NCBI RefSeq assembly: GCF_030272615.1
Contig: NC_081412.1
Span: forward strand, 693,788,083 to 693,852,082
Length of the DNA: 64,000 nucleotides
Source of the DNA: Cryptomeria japonica
Taxonomy: Eukaryota > Streptophyta > Pinopsida > Cupressales > Cupressaceae
Direction: 5' to 3'
Each line of letters opens with the position of its first letter. The stretch's first letter is position 1. The translations under genes and the position numbers were made by a program. This document shows positions 11,275 to 22,184 of the stretch, one piece after another. The notes under the pieces are model-generated. The model searched no databases, was not told the DNA's origin, and worked only from the letters and a program-made list of their open reading frames with translations.

Positions 11275-11415
11275 TTATCTGTCTTGAAAGCCTTTTATCC
11301 TAATGGCATTAAATTAAAGTTCTTTCTCTATTTTTTGGTGATCTCTGGAGCAAAGGTTGCTTTGCATCGACCTGGGATACATTTAACTTGTGTTGTATCT
11401 GTGGGAATATGTATC
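11275..11415 (+). pseudogene. DRM fragment covering the motif I region
   Basis: The translation reads LSVLKAFYPNGIKLK, then a degraded stretch, then VALHRPGIHLTCVVSV. In plant DRM proteins this is the segment following 'AYHLSVLK' that contains the SAM-binding motif I and the 'VVSVEI' strand. The glycine-rich core of motif I is corrupted here, reading as FLYFLVISGAK. It directly follows, in protein order, the part held in the large hairpin. It ends just before its own inverted copy. Confidence 0.75.
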
Positions 11416-11422
11416 CTAGGAT

Positions 11423-11510
11423 GATGCAAGGCAACCTTTGTTCCACCAATACCAAATAGAAGAGAAAGTACTTTAATTTAAAGCCATCAGGATAAAATGC
11501 TTTCAAGACA
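11423..11510 (-). pseudogene. Inverted copy of the DRM motif I segment
   Basis: Its reverse complement matches 11280-11368, giving a second smaller hairpin with arms of about 90 bp and a loop of about 54 bp. It reads KAFYPDGFKLKYF, then frameshifted remnants of the GIGG-like and VALHHP segments. The substitutions differ from the plus copy, so the two have diverged. Its terminal position next to the plus copy repeats the arrangement of the large hairpin. Confidence 0.7.
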
Positions 11511-11984
11511 TATATTAGGTATAAAAGGAAGCCTACCCTATCATTTGAAGGGGTTTACCTACAATTCAAGTGATCTCTTAATTATAAAATCAATTCAATT
11601 CCAAGTGAACAGGTAGTCAAGCATTCATCAAGAATTGAAGGAGAAATCAAGTTAATAAAGATATTTAATAAAGATATCATCTTTTAAATTAAGAAATGAG
11701 CAGGAGATTAAGAATACAAACCTTCCATATTGCACACTTCAAGTTATATTAAAATCAATTTAAAGTGTATTCATTTAGGGACCTTTCATAAAATATTCTC
11801 AACCTACACATCATAAAAGGATCTTAAAATATTCATTCTTTATAATGATAAGAATTTGGTTGTTCCATACACCTTCCTTTACTATTCTAAAAATATCATC
11901 GACCAAAATATTGTGCAGCAGTAGTATGGAGTGCATTTCATCTATTTTATGCCTAAATATTTCATCATACCACTTTCTTTTCAA

Positions 11985-12199
11985 AGGTGATTGATCAATT
12001 GTGATGTTTGGGTAATGCATTCCAAATAGATCCAATTGCATATCATTTATCTATCTTGATTAAAGACTTTTATCCTGATGGCATTAAATTAAAGTTCTTT
12101 CTCTATTTTTTGGTGATCTTTGGAGTAGATGTTGCTTTGCATCGACCTGGGATACATTTAACTTGTGTTGTATCTGTGGAAATATGTATGATGTCTTAA
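11985..12199 (+). pseudogene. Third DRM fragment (motif X to motif I)
   Basis: One frame reads CLGNAFQIDPIAYHLSIL, KDFYPDGIKLK, a degraded motif I, VALHRPGIHL and VVSVEICMMS. It joins without interruption the segment that ends the large hairpin arm and the segment of 11275-11415, so it overlaps both in protein coordinates. No intron separates the two here. This copy could represent the original exon or cDNA-like capture from which the others were rearranged. It stops shortly after VVSVEI, well before the catalytic PCN motif. Confidence 0.8.
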
Positions 12200-12555
12200 G
12201 AGTGAAGAGTCATCAATTATGATGTCTTAAGGGGGCATCCTTAAACAACACACACTAAGCTTTGACTACTTAGGTGTGTTGTGGGCCCATTCCTTCCCTT
12301 GACATCCCTTCCCGTCCGTTTTCATTAAAAAGACAATCATTGTTAGCATTTGAATTTAAACAGTGTTCCTGCATTTGACTACATAGAACAAGGCAAATGG
12401 CATAAGAAACTCTCATCTACCTCGCAGCTGTCATAGAATACCTCCCCAAGGAGATATTCTCATGTCCTTTCCTGCTTTATGCTGTCGATGAAATACATAA
12501 GCATCCTCACAATGTAGTCAATGTAACAAATAGATTTCCATTTCGATCAGTTTTA

Positions 12556-12952
12556 TTTGCCAACGTACTCTCTACCTGTGCCAAAATGGGAGCTTTGGAA
12601 TAGAGTATGGGCTTCCATCAAAGAAGAAGGTACAGGCAATTAATATCATATGCTTACGGCTGGAAATGCTCTGTTTGACATGTTTGGAAAATGTGGAAGT
12701 ATAGACATGAAAGCGCATGAATTGTTTAGTGAGATGCATCAAAGAAACGCGATCTAATGGAATGCTATGATTGCAGGATATGCACAAGATGTGTTTGAAA
12801 TGGATTTAGAAACTTCCAACCAAATGTGATTAGTGAGTATAGATGTTGTAGTGCAACTGCCCAGGTACACACGCATGCAAAATATGTAAGCTTAGATAAG
12901 GCACATGAACTATTTGACATAATGCCTCAAAGATCACCCAATATCCAATGAC
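12556..12952 (+). pseudogene. Pentatricopeptide-repeat (PPR) gene fragment
   Basis: Pieces typical of plant PLS-class PPR proteins appear in order: ANVLSTCAKMGALE (about 12560), GNALFDMFGKCGSIDM and AHELFSEMHQRN (about 12660-12750), WNAMIAGYAQD (about 12760), then KYVSLDKAHELFDIMPQR near 12875-12940. There is one frameshift after the first piece, a stop in place of the residue before WNAM, and a degraded link between repeats. PPR proteins bind organellar RNA. This fragment of two to three repeats is surely non-functional and looks like a second captured host gene in the same CACTA element. Confidence 0.75.
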
Positions 12953-15011
12953 GGTTGGGAGAAAGAAAACATCAATTTTTTGATAATCTTAAATATTTCT
13001 TTATTCATCACTATAAATCTATTATGAATTTAGTCTCAATATTGCAGAAATTTATTCTATTATGAATGCAATATTTAGGGATGTAATCTTTATATATATT
13101 TTTTAATTAGGAAAAGGTCCTAATAGAATCCCCAACTAATTAATCTAGAGAAAGATACCACTAAAGAAAGAAATTCAATCCTCACTACTATGGTCTTGAA
13201 GGCTTTTAAGACACTTGGATTCCTGTTTTGGCCTGATTTTTCTTGAATCTAGGTTAAGATAGTAAACTAGTTTGAGAGAATCTATTGGGTGGGAAATTGT
13301 GTATGGTTGCAATTATTTTCATGCATGGAAAGTGATTTAAAGTTTGGACCAATAGAGGATAAGTATTTCTTGAACCTTCAAAGACATGTGTAGAGCACCG
13401 CATGGATGTTTCTCCATTATTGAACTCTTTGAATATGTAAGTAAATTATTTTTGGTTGATGACACAGTAAGTGTGTTATTTTTCTTTTCAATATGTTGTG
13501 GATAATATTAATCAAATATGGAATTTTTTTGATGCTATATACACTATTTTTTGGATTGAATTTAGGTAAGCAAAGAGGTAATGGAAGAATAAAATAGGTA
13601 CACAAAGGAAGAAGAGTGAAATGGGTGATTTGGGATGGAGGTTACAAGTATATATGATAATTTGTATGGATAATTTGTTGACTATAAAGAGGCAAATAAG
13701 CTATCACAACTTCAACATGAATGAATGCCTCATCTACAGAAGCAAAACATACCTATAATGGTTTCAAAGTAATAAGTACCTCTAAAAGTAAGAAGTACCA
13801 AGATGCGTGGTCTAGTAAAAATTTTGTAGTCCTAAATCACTCAAAATCATAACCAAGGTTTTTGCATTGCATATCTATCATTTATTTCAATTTATTATTA
13901 AATCAAAGAAAATAGGATTCATTAAAATCCATAATTCCCTTTAAAATATTATTCATACCTAAGAAGGCATGGAGTGGGATGAGTATTCATAGAAATAACC
14001 CTTTATCCTTTCCATGTGCATTTCCCTTGGTTTTAGTCCCATTTTTTCTTTATTTTATTCAAAACAAAATTTATAGATGCCTCTACTTGTCTCACCATTC
14101 ATTAATTGTTTGGGATTTTCATTCCATTCACCAAGGTTGGCATCTATTCTAAGACTCTGTGTCATGGCCAAATTAAATGATTTGACTCTAGTTTCTCTCC
14201 AATCTAGTCACCTAGTAGCATGTGAAATCTATCTCTTCCTAATTATTATTCTCTCCATCTTGTTAATGAAATTTCATTAATGAATCCTTCCTCATAATTT
14301 TGGACAAGTGAGACAATGTTAGCTCAAGGAATATTTTCAATCCTCTTTCAAGATTCCTTCCCAAGTAATAATCTTACATATTGGAAAATAAGTTATGCCT
14401 CTATTTTTCCAAGCTAATCTTCCTTATAATGTTTAGATTTACTCTAAAGTGCTCATTGTGACTCATGTTTACTACTCTTCCTATTAGTCTCATTCCAATA
14501 TCTCCTACAAAAATATGGAATGATTACATTTATATTTTATTTGTGTCTCCTAAATATCCACAAAATTTGGAACAATAATATAATTTTTTAATAATATTTA
14601 ATTGTAAAAGAAAGGATTAAAATGGAACTAAACACTCTAAATAAATTAATAAGGATTAAAGGGATAAACTAGGATCAATTCATGAAGGCAAGATCTGTTA
14701 TCTCAAAATTAATAGATTCATGCAAGAAAAGAAATATTAAATCTAGAGATTAAATTCTTGAAAAATTTAGCTAGCTAAAAGTGAAAGAATGTTATCAAGC
14801 TCTCATTTTTGCACATACTAGAAGAATGCTGGCAAAGGTTGTGGAGGGTAAAGGCTGCTGGCCATTGTAGGGTCCAACTTTATACCCACCAATCAGATTT
14901 CATTGGAATTTTGTAGATCCATTTCAACAAACATTGTTTGTACATATCCTACAATCATAGCATTTCATTAGACCACATTTCTTTGAGGCATTTGACCAAA
15001 TAGTTCATTTC

Positions 15012-15083
15012 TTCATTATAAAATCAATTCAATTCCAAATGAATAGGAAATCAAGCATTCATCAAGAATTGAAGGAGAAATCA
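15012..15083 (+). repeat. Direct repeat of 11584-11655
   Basis: Both copies contain 'AATCAATTCAATTCCAA', 'TCAAGCATTCATCAAGAATT' and 'GAAGGAGAAATCA' with a few differences. The copies lie about 3.4 kb apart inside the CACTA element and suggest segmental duplication during its assembly. Confidence 0.75.
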
Positions 15084-15106
15084 CTATTGAACTTACCCCT
15101 GTCTCA

Positions 15107-15632
15107 TATAACCCTATGTTGGCTAGGCCCCACAATAATTAGAAGATCCTAATTACTACTATCCTAAACCTTGCATTGACCGTCACAATTTCACAGTGAG
15201 CTGAGTTAATTAGTCCATTAGCGAGATTGGGAAAGAGTTTGGTATTGAGTTAGGTGATGGTGGAAGGTTTAAGGAGGTACACTATCATCATAATTAATGT
15301 TAGAGAGTGTTGTGTGAAGAAGAATGGCCACGAAAGGAGTGGTTGTCCTAGCTAAGTGCTTGAGACTATCACAAAAAGTGAGTGTTGCAGAAGTGAATCT
15401 TCCTTTGACCTTTGTGTGCTTGGGAGGGTAAAGACCCATGGTGTTATATGTTGACTGGTTGGGAGGGTAAAGACCCACATATCAACTATCTACTCTGACA
15501 TCCTAGGATGGTGTCCACCTACTCTAAAACCTTATGGGCACTCTCTATCTGATACTAACATATACATAACATGTGCCTCTAATATAACCCTATGTTGGCT
15601 AGGCCCCACCATAATTAGAAGATCCTAATTAT
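15107..15632 (+). repeat. Pair of direct repeats about 50 bp long, 474 bp apart
   Basis: 'ATAACCCTATGTTGGCTAGG' followed by 'CCCCACAATAATTAG' and 'AAGATCCTAATTA' occurs at both edges of this interval. Between them 'GGGAGGGTAAAGACCCA' is also repeated (about 15424 and 15461). Confidence 0.7.
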
Positions 15633-17151
15633 TAAAAACACTAGATTGTCCCCTAAAAGGTTGTTGAGTCATAGAAGGCCTAGCTTGATACCTAAAATGA
15701 GAGACTTTTCCATATCTAGTTATAAAATTCTCTCATGCCTCTTGTGTCCTCCCATGTACCTCCTTTTCCATAAGAGACTTTTCCATAGCAACCCTATAGT
15801 CATTTGGATTGGTCATGTGTAGGAAAACTGAAATTTTGGGCTTTCCACCCCTAATGAAATAATTGACAAGTAACTTGTCTTGAATGTAATATACAAACTA
15901 CAAGAACTCCAAAAACTAACTCTCATGTTGGGCCACTATGAAACCTTATTATGTAAATTGTGAAACTCATCTATGCATCTTTGTCAAAAACATTTTGAAA
16001 TAGAACACACTTTGAAGCACTCCAAAATGGTATCTGGAGAGGGTTTCCAATGTGAGTTGGTGCATTTTATCCTCCCAGTACCACAAGATGGAATCAAGTC
16101 CTCTCAAAAATTGCATTGAAAATTATGCCTTTAAGTTGCTCACATATAGATGCAACTCAAAGCATAAGTCCAAGCTAAGTAACCAAGACTTAACCTCAAC
16201 CCCATTTATGGATCTTAAAAATGTAGAGGATTGGAGATGAAGCAACTCTCAAATATGATCCTTTGGCTCATGATATGTGCTTGCTATAGTCTATACCTCT
16301 TGTATTTATGCATGATGAGGCTAGGTAATGTGTATTCATCAATATTATATCTCCTCTATGTGTATTTCCCAAATTAAAGGTGAACTCCTAATAAGCTCCC
16401 AAGATGCAAGTATATGCTCCTCTACTACAAGTGGATCCTCATGGCTTGTAAGATTTGAAGTCCATACTCAGGCTACTCATCTTGGTGAAAACTCTCAAAG
16501 TGATATGACCCTTCCTTCCATTTCCTACACCCTGGTTTCTAACCCACACCTCATAACCTTTACCTCACTTCCTATCATTATTACCTTCCATCTACCTTTC
16601 ATATCCCCTATCTTAACCTCCTCCACTTTCCTACATCCTATCCTAAACCTTAACCTCATACACACTTACTTTTACTTCACCTACCTAACCCCATTCCATC
16701 CTTCATATCCTTAATTTATCTCCCCCCATTCACTTTCCTACCTTCCAAGCTCCTAACATATCCTAACTTACTCTTTCACCATGACATCCTTCATCACTTA
16801 CATCCCTATCTTACCTCCCTATCTTATCATCTTTCACCATTTTATACCACCTTCCTAATGGTAAACTTATGCTCCCTTCCAAAATAGTGACAAAAAATAG
16901 CACTCGATCATTACACAATGCTCTCATGATTCTGTAGCAGGGATATCAGCTCAATTTTTACATATTCACCTCAATTTGAGTAGTAGCAGATATCGGAGCA
17001 TAGAGCAATGAAGGACAACTATAGTAGTAGTTGCCCACAGGATCACAAGATGGATCTATCACCGAGGTTGCTTTCTTTGTTGCCTCTACCAGACGAAGAG
17101 AAGCAGTGAGGAATAGCTAACACCTCTCCTTGTAGGGGTTCCACATTCCAG

Positions 17152-17562
17152 ATGAAGGCTCACCTTCATTTCCTTCATTGCTTCATATTTTGGGATAACC
17201 TTCATTCAATGTGCGGTGTAGGTTCTAGGGTCATTGATTTCGGTCACTTCACTAGTCATGTCTGCGAGAAAAATGATCAATTGATTGATGGTTTATTAGC
17301 TAAATGGATGTTGGTCGCTTTTACAATCGTGTCTACGAGAACAATGATAAATGGAGAGAGGGGTTATGTCGGGGCCCCTACTATTATATGCCCCTACTAT
17401 TCTATGGTGGAAGAAGATCTATTCCATCTAATTTTTTTCTGGTCGGAGGATCGATCCACAGTTGTTACACTCCATCCTGGAGAAGAGGGATTGAGTCCAG
17501 TCCAAAGGATGGAGGTAGTTCACTACCAGTTGAGCAAGTTAGGTTCTAGACAGTTTAGTTGA
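17152..17562 (+). pseudogene. Unrecognised coding-like segment
   Basis: Two overlapping frames together look more protein-like than either alone. The first gives HFTSHVCEKNDQLIDGLLAK and, after a likely frameshift near 17305, the second gives GRFYNRVYENNDKWREGL and a tyrosine- and glycine-rich tail. That pattern suggests a frameshifted piece of one gene, possibly another captured fragment. I recognise no family, and chance open frames cannot be excluded. Confidence 0.3.
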
Positions 17563-17869
17563 AGGGAGGGAGGCTCTTAGGGAACCCTAACAAAACAAAA
17601 AAAAAAATATAACAAAATTCCTAACAAAACAAAAAAAACAAATAAAAAACAACAAAATTCCTACCATGAAGTTGTAGGAAAGTTTCTCATCGCCTGGTAT
17701 CCTGGTATACTTGCTCCTACAACACCACTTCATTCCACGGCTAGTTCCCTGCAGAGGCAGGATTTTGTAATGGTAGAGGTGGGAGGAAGAGGCAGGATGA
17801 AGTAATGGCAGAGGTCAACGGACGAAGATGCGAGATTTATGAAATGACTTGGTCTTTTCTTTTTTTTTA

Positions 17870-18088
17870 AGTAATGCACGCAGTTGTCAGAATTTTGACG
17901 AACGTGGGCACTTTTTCTAAAAAAACCAAAATGTCATTGCCAATTCCTTTTCCGTCGAAACCAAGTGTTGCATTTTCGTCGAAATTCCGACGAAATCAGG
18001 CATTTTTTCAAAAAAAAATCAAATTTGACCACAATATACCTTCTCCATCGGAAACCTTCGTCGGAATTTTAGGCCAAATGTATTAGTG
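17870..18088 (-). repeat. Right terminal inverted repeat and subterminal region of the CACTA element
   Basis: The motifs CCGTCGAAA, CGTCGAAATTCCGACGAA and TTCGTCGGAA precede the terminal GGCCAAATGTATTAGTG. The first 17 or so terminal bases match the left end with few differences. TAT follows as target duplication. Confidence 0.75.
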
Positions 18089-18332
18089 TATATAGAGAAA
18101 AATAGGACTTAGGGTTGATAATAATGATGAGAACATAAACTATCTCATCTTTAGTCAAATTAAATCTTTTCTTCCTTCTTAATAAGTTGGTTTCAAGTGG
18201 ATTTTATTAATGATTAATGTTATATATCTTGATTAAGGTAAAATGTAAAGTAAATGTTTAATTTATTTTTAGTAACAATATGATATGAATTGCTTCCTAG
18301 CTTCTAATATTTCTCCATGAGTATGATGTTAC

Positions 18333-19389
18333 TATTGGTATTTTGGTATAGTTTTGTCATTGATGTCAACACCTATCAACACTTATCAACTCTGGCACTT
18401 TGGAGGATCAACAATGTTCACCGGCAAGCAAGTGACTTATGCACAGTCACCGGTATCTGGTACACCGACAGGATATAATGTTCACTGACACTTGGAATGA
18501 TATGCAAAACACCTGGTTATGTCGAAGACATCATTTAGACACCTTGTCTTGGAGATTTTTTCATTGGCATATTCATATTTGCATATTTGTTGTTACCAGC
18601 AAATAGGTCTAGGCTATGCACCGACAGGCTTATATATTCCAGATCAGCACGACACACTTTGGAGATGATTTTATTGTTATTGTAAATGCATTAAGCTGAC
18701 ATGTTGAATTGGATATTACATCAGCTATTGATTTACTTGTAATTATTTTATTGTAATATCTTTTAGAGTCAACCTACTAAAATTGGTCTTAGGTTATGGT
18801 ATATATGTAAGATCATATTTGTAAGATCGATATGCGATTGTGATAAGGAATTGTAAGAAGGTATATGCGAGAATAAGTAGAGCTATACACACAGACATCA
18901 TTTGAAGGTGAAGCAAGGTATTTGTAAAGACAATCAGAACTACACCGGTACTGAATCCAGCATATGAAGATGCTATTTTGAGTAGTACATTCTTAGTAGA
19001 TTTAACCATCCAATTGTAGTTAGTGTGACTCCTATTTGTGTTTGAGCAGTGAGCTCTAGGTGCTTGGCCTTTTTGCATGTGTAGACCCAATTTGTATATG
19101 CATACTATCTGCAGTAGTATCATTTGATTATGGGTAAGGTTTCCCACCATGGTTTTTCCCTTTACAGGGTTTCCACATACAAATATTGGTGTTATGTGTT
19201 GTGGATGTTATTATCTTTCTGTTTCATGCATTAATCTTTACCAATACTATAATGAACTGATAAACTATCTACCAGCATAAAGTTTTGTTTACCGGTATCA
19301 AGCATTAAGGTTGGTTAAGTTGTTTTTGGTTTGAATTTATTTGACAACTGATTCACCCCCCCCCTCTCAGTTGTCTCTGGGACCTAACA
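18333..19389 (+). repeat. 5' LTR of the outer copia element
   Basis: It starts TATTGGTATTTTGG (the first TG has become TA) and ends GACCTAACA. It matches the 3' LTR at 30035-31096 with roughly 5-6% differences over the first 200 bp by eye. It contains the CCCACCATGGTTTTTCCC block and a nine-C run (19356-19364) shortly before the end. Confidence 0.9.
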
Positions 19390-19391
19390 AT

Positions 19392-19403
19392 TGGTATCAG
19401 AGC
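19392..19403 (+). other. Primer-binding site, initiator Met tRNA
   Basis: TGGTATCAGAGC is complementary to the 3' end of plant initiator Met tRNA and starts two bases after the LTR end. Confidence 0.9.
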
Positions 19404-19446
19404 TGAGTCCTCTTTTTGCAGAAGTTTAACAACTTGAGGAGATCCA

Positions 19447-20464
19447 ATGTCTACTAACTATTTCAAGAAGGACAGTCCTAAACTTGATGGAACCAACTAT
19501 GGAATATGGAAGATCAAAATGGAGACACATCTAAATTGCATTGGAAAGGACATCTGAGATGTTACAAAGAATGGCTATACAACTCCTACAACCAGTCAGC
19601 CTAATCCACCAAACTTGGCTAAAGATGAGGAAAATGATTGCAAAGCAAGAGAAGCACTTTTGAGCACATTAATAGATCAGCAAATCATGGGATTATTAGA
19701 TAGGTCTACTGCTAAAGCTATTTGGGATCATTTGGAAACATTGAATGAAGGAGATTCCATAGTCAAAATTGCAAAACTTGAAAGCTTTTGGGTCAGGTAT
19801 GAAAATCTGAAAATGGAAGAAGATGAAAGGATTTCTACTTTCATGGAAAGAGTAAATGAAATTGTTTTAGGTATTTAAATGTTGTGAAGGAATCTTAAGT
19901 GAAGATGAAATTGTTTCAAAAGTTTTAAGAGGATTTCCACCGGCATATAAAATGAAAGTTACTGCTATAAATGAGTTGAGAACAATGCATAATACATCAG
20001 TAACTAGGGATATATTGATTGGAAAACTTTCAGCATTTGAAATTGAGGAATTTGGTCATGTTGCTACTATAAAGATAGATTTAGCTTTTAAGGCATCAAC
20101 ATCATCTGCACCATCATTTGACAAGTCTGGTTGGAAAGCCTTTTATGCAAGAGAACTTGAGGAAAGCAGGAGAGAAAATGAAGAACATGAAGCACTATTT
20201 GAAAGGAAAATGCCTAAAGGTTCAGTTGGAAGTAAGTATGAAGGTAAAGCACCCTTTAAATTCTTTAATTGTAATAAGATTGGTCATATAGCTTCAAGAT
20301 GCCCTGATAGACATGCTAGACTAAGAGAAGAAGCTAGAAGAACATACAAGCATAAACCTGAATATCAGAGATACAAATTTAAGAAGAGTAAAGATAAATC
20401 TTGCTATCTTGCTGATGAAGGAGTCACTGATGATTCTGATGAGGATCCGACAGACAATGGATGA
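19447..20464 (+). pseudogene. gag of the outer copia element
   Basis: It starts at the ATG of MSTNYFKKDSPKLDGTNY, a typical copia gag N-terminus with the UBN2-like fold expected downstream. It ends with a zinc-knuckle region. A TGA at about 19556 replaces the Trp codon that the inner copy retains (TGG). An extra T near 19876 shifts the frame after EIVLGI. The zinc knuckle has lost its first Cys (KFFNCNKIGHIASRC). The frame ends at DNG with a TGA caused by a small indel. It would have packaged element RNA in virus-like particles. It is not functional as it stands. Confidence 0.88.
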
Positions 20465-20539
20465 GTTTTGTTGCTATAACAAAAGATTAGCTGACACCTA
20501 CTATTCAACTAGTAGAGTAGGCCTTGGCAGCTAAAGTTG

Positions 20540-21078
20540 AAGTTAAGGATGAATAGATCATTGATTCAGGATGTTCACATCACATGACTAGTGATAAAGG
20601 TAAATTCTTGAACTTTCAGGAATATAATGGAGGTCTGGTAAGATTTGGAGATGAAAAAGATTGTTTAATCAAAAGAAAAGGTACAATATCTCTTGATGGA
20701 AAGCATAATACTGACAATGTTTACTATGTAGAAGGTTTAAAGCATAATATTTTGAGTGTTGGTCAATTAGTTGAAAAAGGATTTCAGTTACAATTCAAGA
20801 ATGGTAAATGCAAAATTATGAACCGAACTGGTTTGGAAATTGCAACCAGTAATCAAACTAGAGGTAATATATTTCATTTGAATAACAGTGAAAAGACATG
20901 CCTGATTGCACATGTTGATGAAAGTTGGCTATGGCATAAGAGACTCTATCATATAAATTTTGATTGCATGGTAAAAAATAGTACTACTAAAGCAATTAGA
21001 GATTTACCTAAGATTGTCAAACCTCACAATCTGGTATGTAAGGAATATCAATTTGGAAAACAAGTTAGAGCATCTTTT
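20540..21078 (+). pseudogene. Protease and GAG-pre-integrase region of the outer copia element
   Basis: The aspartic protease signature IIDSGCSHHM lies at 20557-20586, preceded by an in-frame TAG at 20554 where a Trp is usual. Downstream, LWHKRLYHINFDCM is the start of the pre-integrase zinc-binding region, and CKEYQFGK has lost the second Cys of its CxxC pair. The frame runs into the inner LTR at 21079 and resumes at 27164. Confidence 0.85.
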
Positions 21079-22128
21079 TGTTGGTATTTTGGTATGGTTT
21101 TGTCATTGATGTCAACACCTACTAAAACATTAGCACTTTGGAGATCCAGCAGCATTTATCGACAAGCAAGTAACTATTGCACAGTTACTGGTATATGGTT
21201 CACTGGCAAGATATAATGATCACTGGCACTTAGAATGGCATGAAAGACACTTGGTATTATCGAAGACATCATGTGGACATCTTATCTTAATGGATTAATT
21301 ATTGGTATATTTATATTTGCATATTTGTTTTTACTAGCAAATAGGTCCAGGGTTATCTAGGGTTTCACTGGTAGGTTTATCTTTTCCAGATTGACATGGA
21401 ACGCTATGGAGATGATTAATTATTGTTGTAAATGCATTAAGATGACATGTTCAATCAGTTATTGCATCGGATATTATATTGTTTGTAAATTTTTTTTATT
21501 GTAATATCTTGTAGAGCCGACCTACTAAAAGTGGTCTTAGGTTATGGTATAAATGTAAGATCTTATTTGTAAGATCAAGTGTGGAATGCGAAAAAGAATT
21601 GTGTGAAGGTATATACGAGATTAAGCAGTGCAATACACGCAGACATCATTTGAAGGTGAAGCTAGGTTTTTGTGAAAGCATATCAGCATTACACCGGTAT
21701 TGAATCTAGCATATGAAGATGCTATTTTGTGCAATACATTCTTATTGGATTTAACCATCCAACTGTAGTCAGTGTGACTCCCATTTTGTGATTAAGTAGT
21801 GAGCTCTAGGCTATTGGCATTTTTGCATGTGCAGACCCCACTTATGTACACTTACTATCTACAATAGTATCATTTGATTATGGGTAAGGTTTCCCACCGT
21901 GGTTTTTCCCCTTACAGGGTTTCCACGTACAAATATTGGTGTCATGTGTTTGTGTTTATGTTTCATGCATTAATCTTTACCGATATAGCAATTAGTTGTT
22001 AAAACTATCTACCGGCATACTTAACTGGTTTACCAGTATTAAGCATTAAATTGGTTAAGTCGTTTTTGGTTTGAATTTATTTAAAAACTGATTCACCCCC
22101 CCCTTTCAGTTGTCTTCGGGACCTAACA
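21079..22128 (+). repeat. 5' LTR of the inner copia element
   Basis: It starts TGTTGGTATTTTGG and ends GGGACCTAACA. It belongs to a different LTR subfamily from the outer element: after the shared start it reads ACCTACTAAAACATTAG where the outer LTR has ACCTATCAACACTTATC. An eight-C run lies at 22096-22103. Confidence 0.9.
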
Positions 22129-22130
22129 AT

Positions 22131-22142
22131 TGGTATCAGAGC
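22131..22142 (+). other. Primer-binding site, initiator Met tRNA
   Basis: TGGTATCAGAGC, two bases after the 5' LTR end. Confidence 0.9.
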
Positions 22143-22184
22143 TTAGTCCTCTTTTGTAGAAGTTTAACAGCTTGAGGAGATCCA

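Larger units (their letters stand above)
12953..17151. other. CACTA interior with short duplicated segments, no gene recognised
   Basis: This 4.2-kb AT-rich stretch has no recognisable domain. It holds internal duplications (15012-15083 repeats 11584-11655; 15107-15158 repeats about 15580-15632) and a pyrimidine-rich stretch at about 16500-16860. The open frames in the latter come from base composition. Confidence 0.5.
3984..18088. mobile_element. CACTA (En/Spm) DNA transposon carrying captured host gene fragments
   Basis: The left end reads CACTAGTACATTTGGGCC and the reverse complement of the right end reads CACTAATACATTTGGCC. These are imperfect terminal inverted repeats of about 30 bp beginning with the diagnostic CACTA. 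Both ends are flanked by TAT (3981-3983 and 18089-18091), the 3-bp duplication expected of CACTA elements. Subterminal regions are rich in CGTCGG/CCGACG motifs, also typical. The total is 14.1 kb, or about 9.8 kb without the later LTR at 4653-8936. I find no recognisable TNP2-type transposase, so it is probably non-autonomous. It contains pieces of a DRM methyltransferase and a PPR gene, so it resembles gene-capturing 'Pack' transposons. The ends and duplication are seen directly; dependence on a helper element is inferred. Confidence 0.85.

Noticed and set aside
8942-12199. A functional DRM methyltransferase gene
   Set aside because: The fragments are frameshifted, overlap one another, lie in both orientations and lack the catalytic PCN region and the UBA domains.
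12395-12445. Possible histone H2A fragment (YLAAVIEYL)
   Set aside because: Only about ten residues match and the following sequence does not continue the family; too short to support.
16328-16714. A 128-codon open frame
   Set aside because: It lies in a pyrimidine-rich stretch, the product is Thr/Pro/Leu/Ile low complexity, and stop codons are rare there because of base composition.
3984-18088. Transposase gene in the CACTA element
   Set aside because: No frame shows TNP2-type or DDE transposase motifs that I can recognise; the longer frames fall in the LTR insert, the hairpin or low-complexity DNA.
18794-19150. A 118-codon minus-strand frame, with similar ones near 26654 and 30523
   Set aside because: They lie antisense within copia LTRs and recur simply because the LTRs are repeated.
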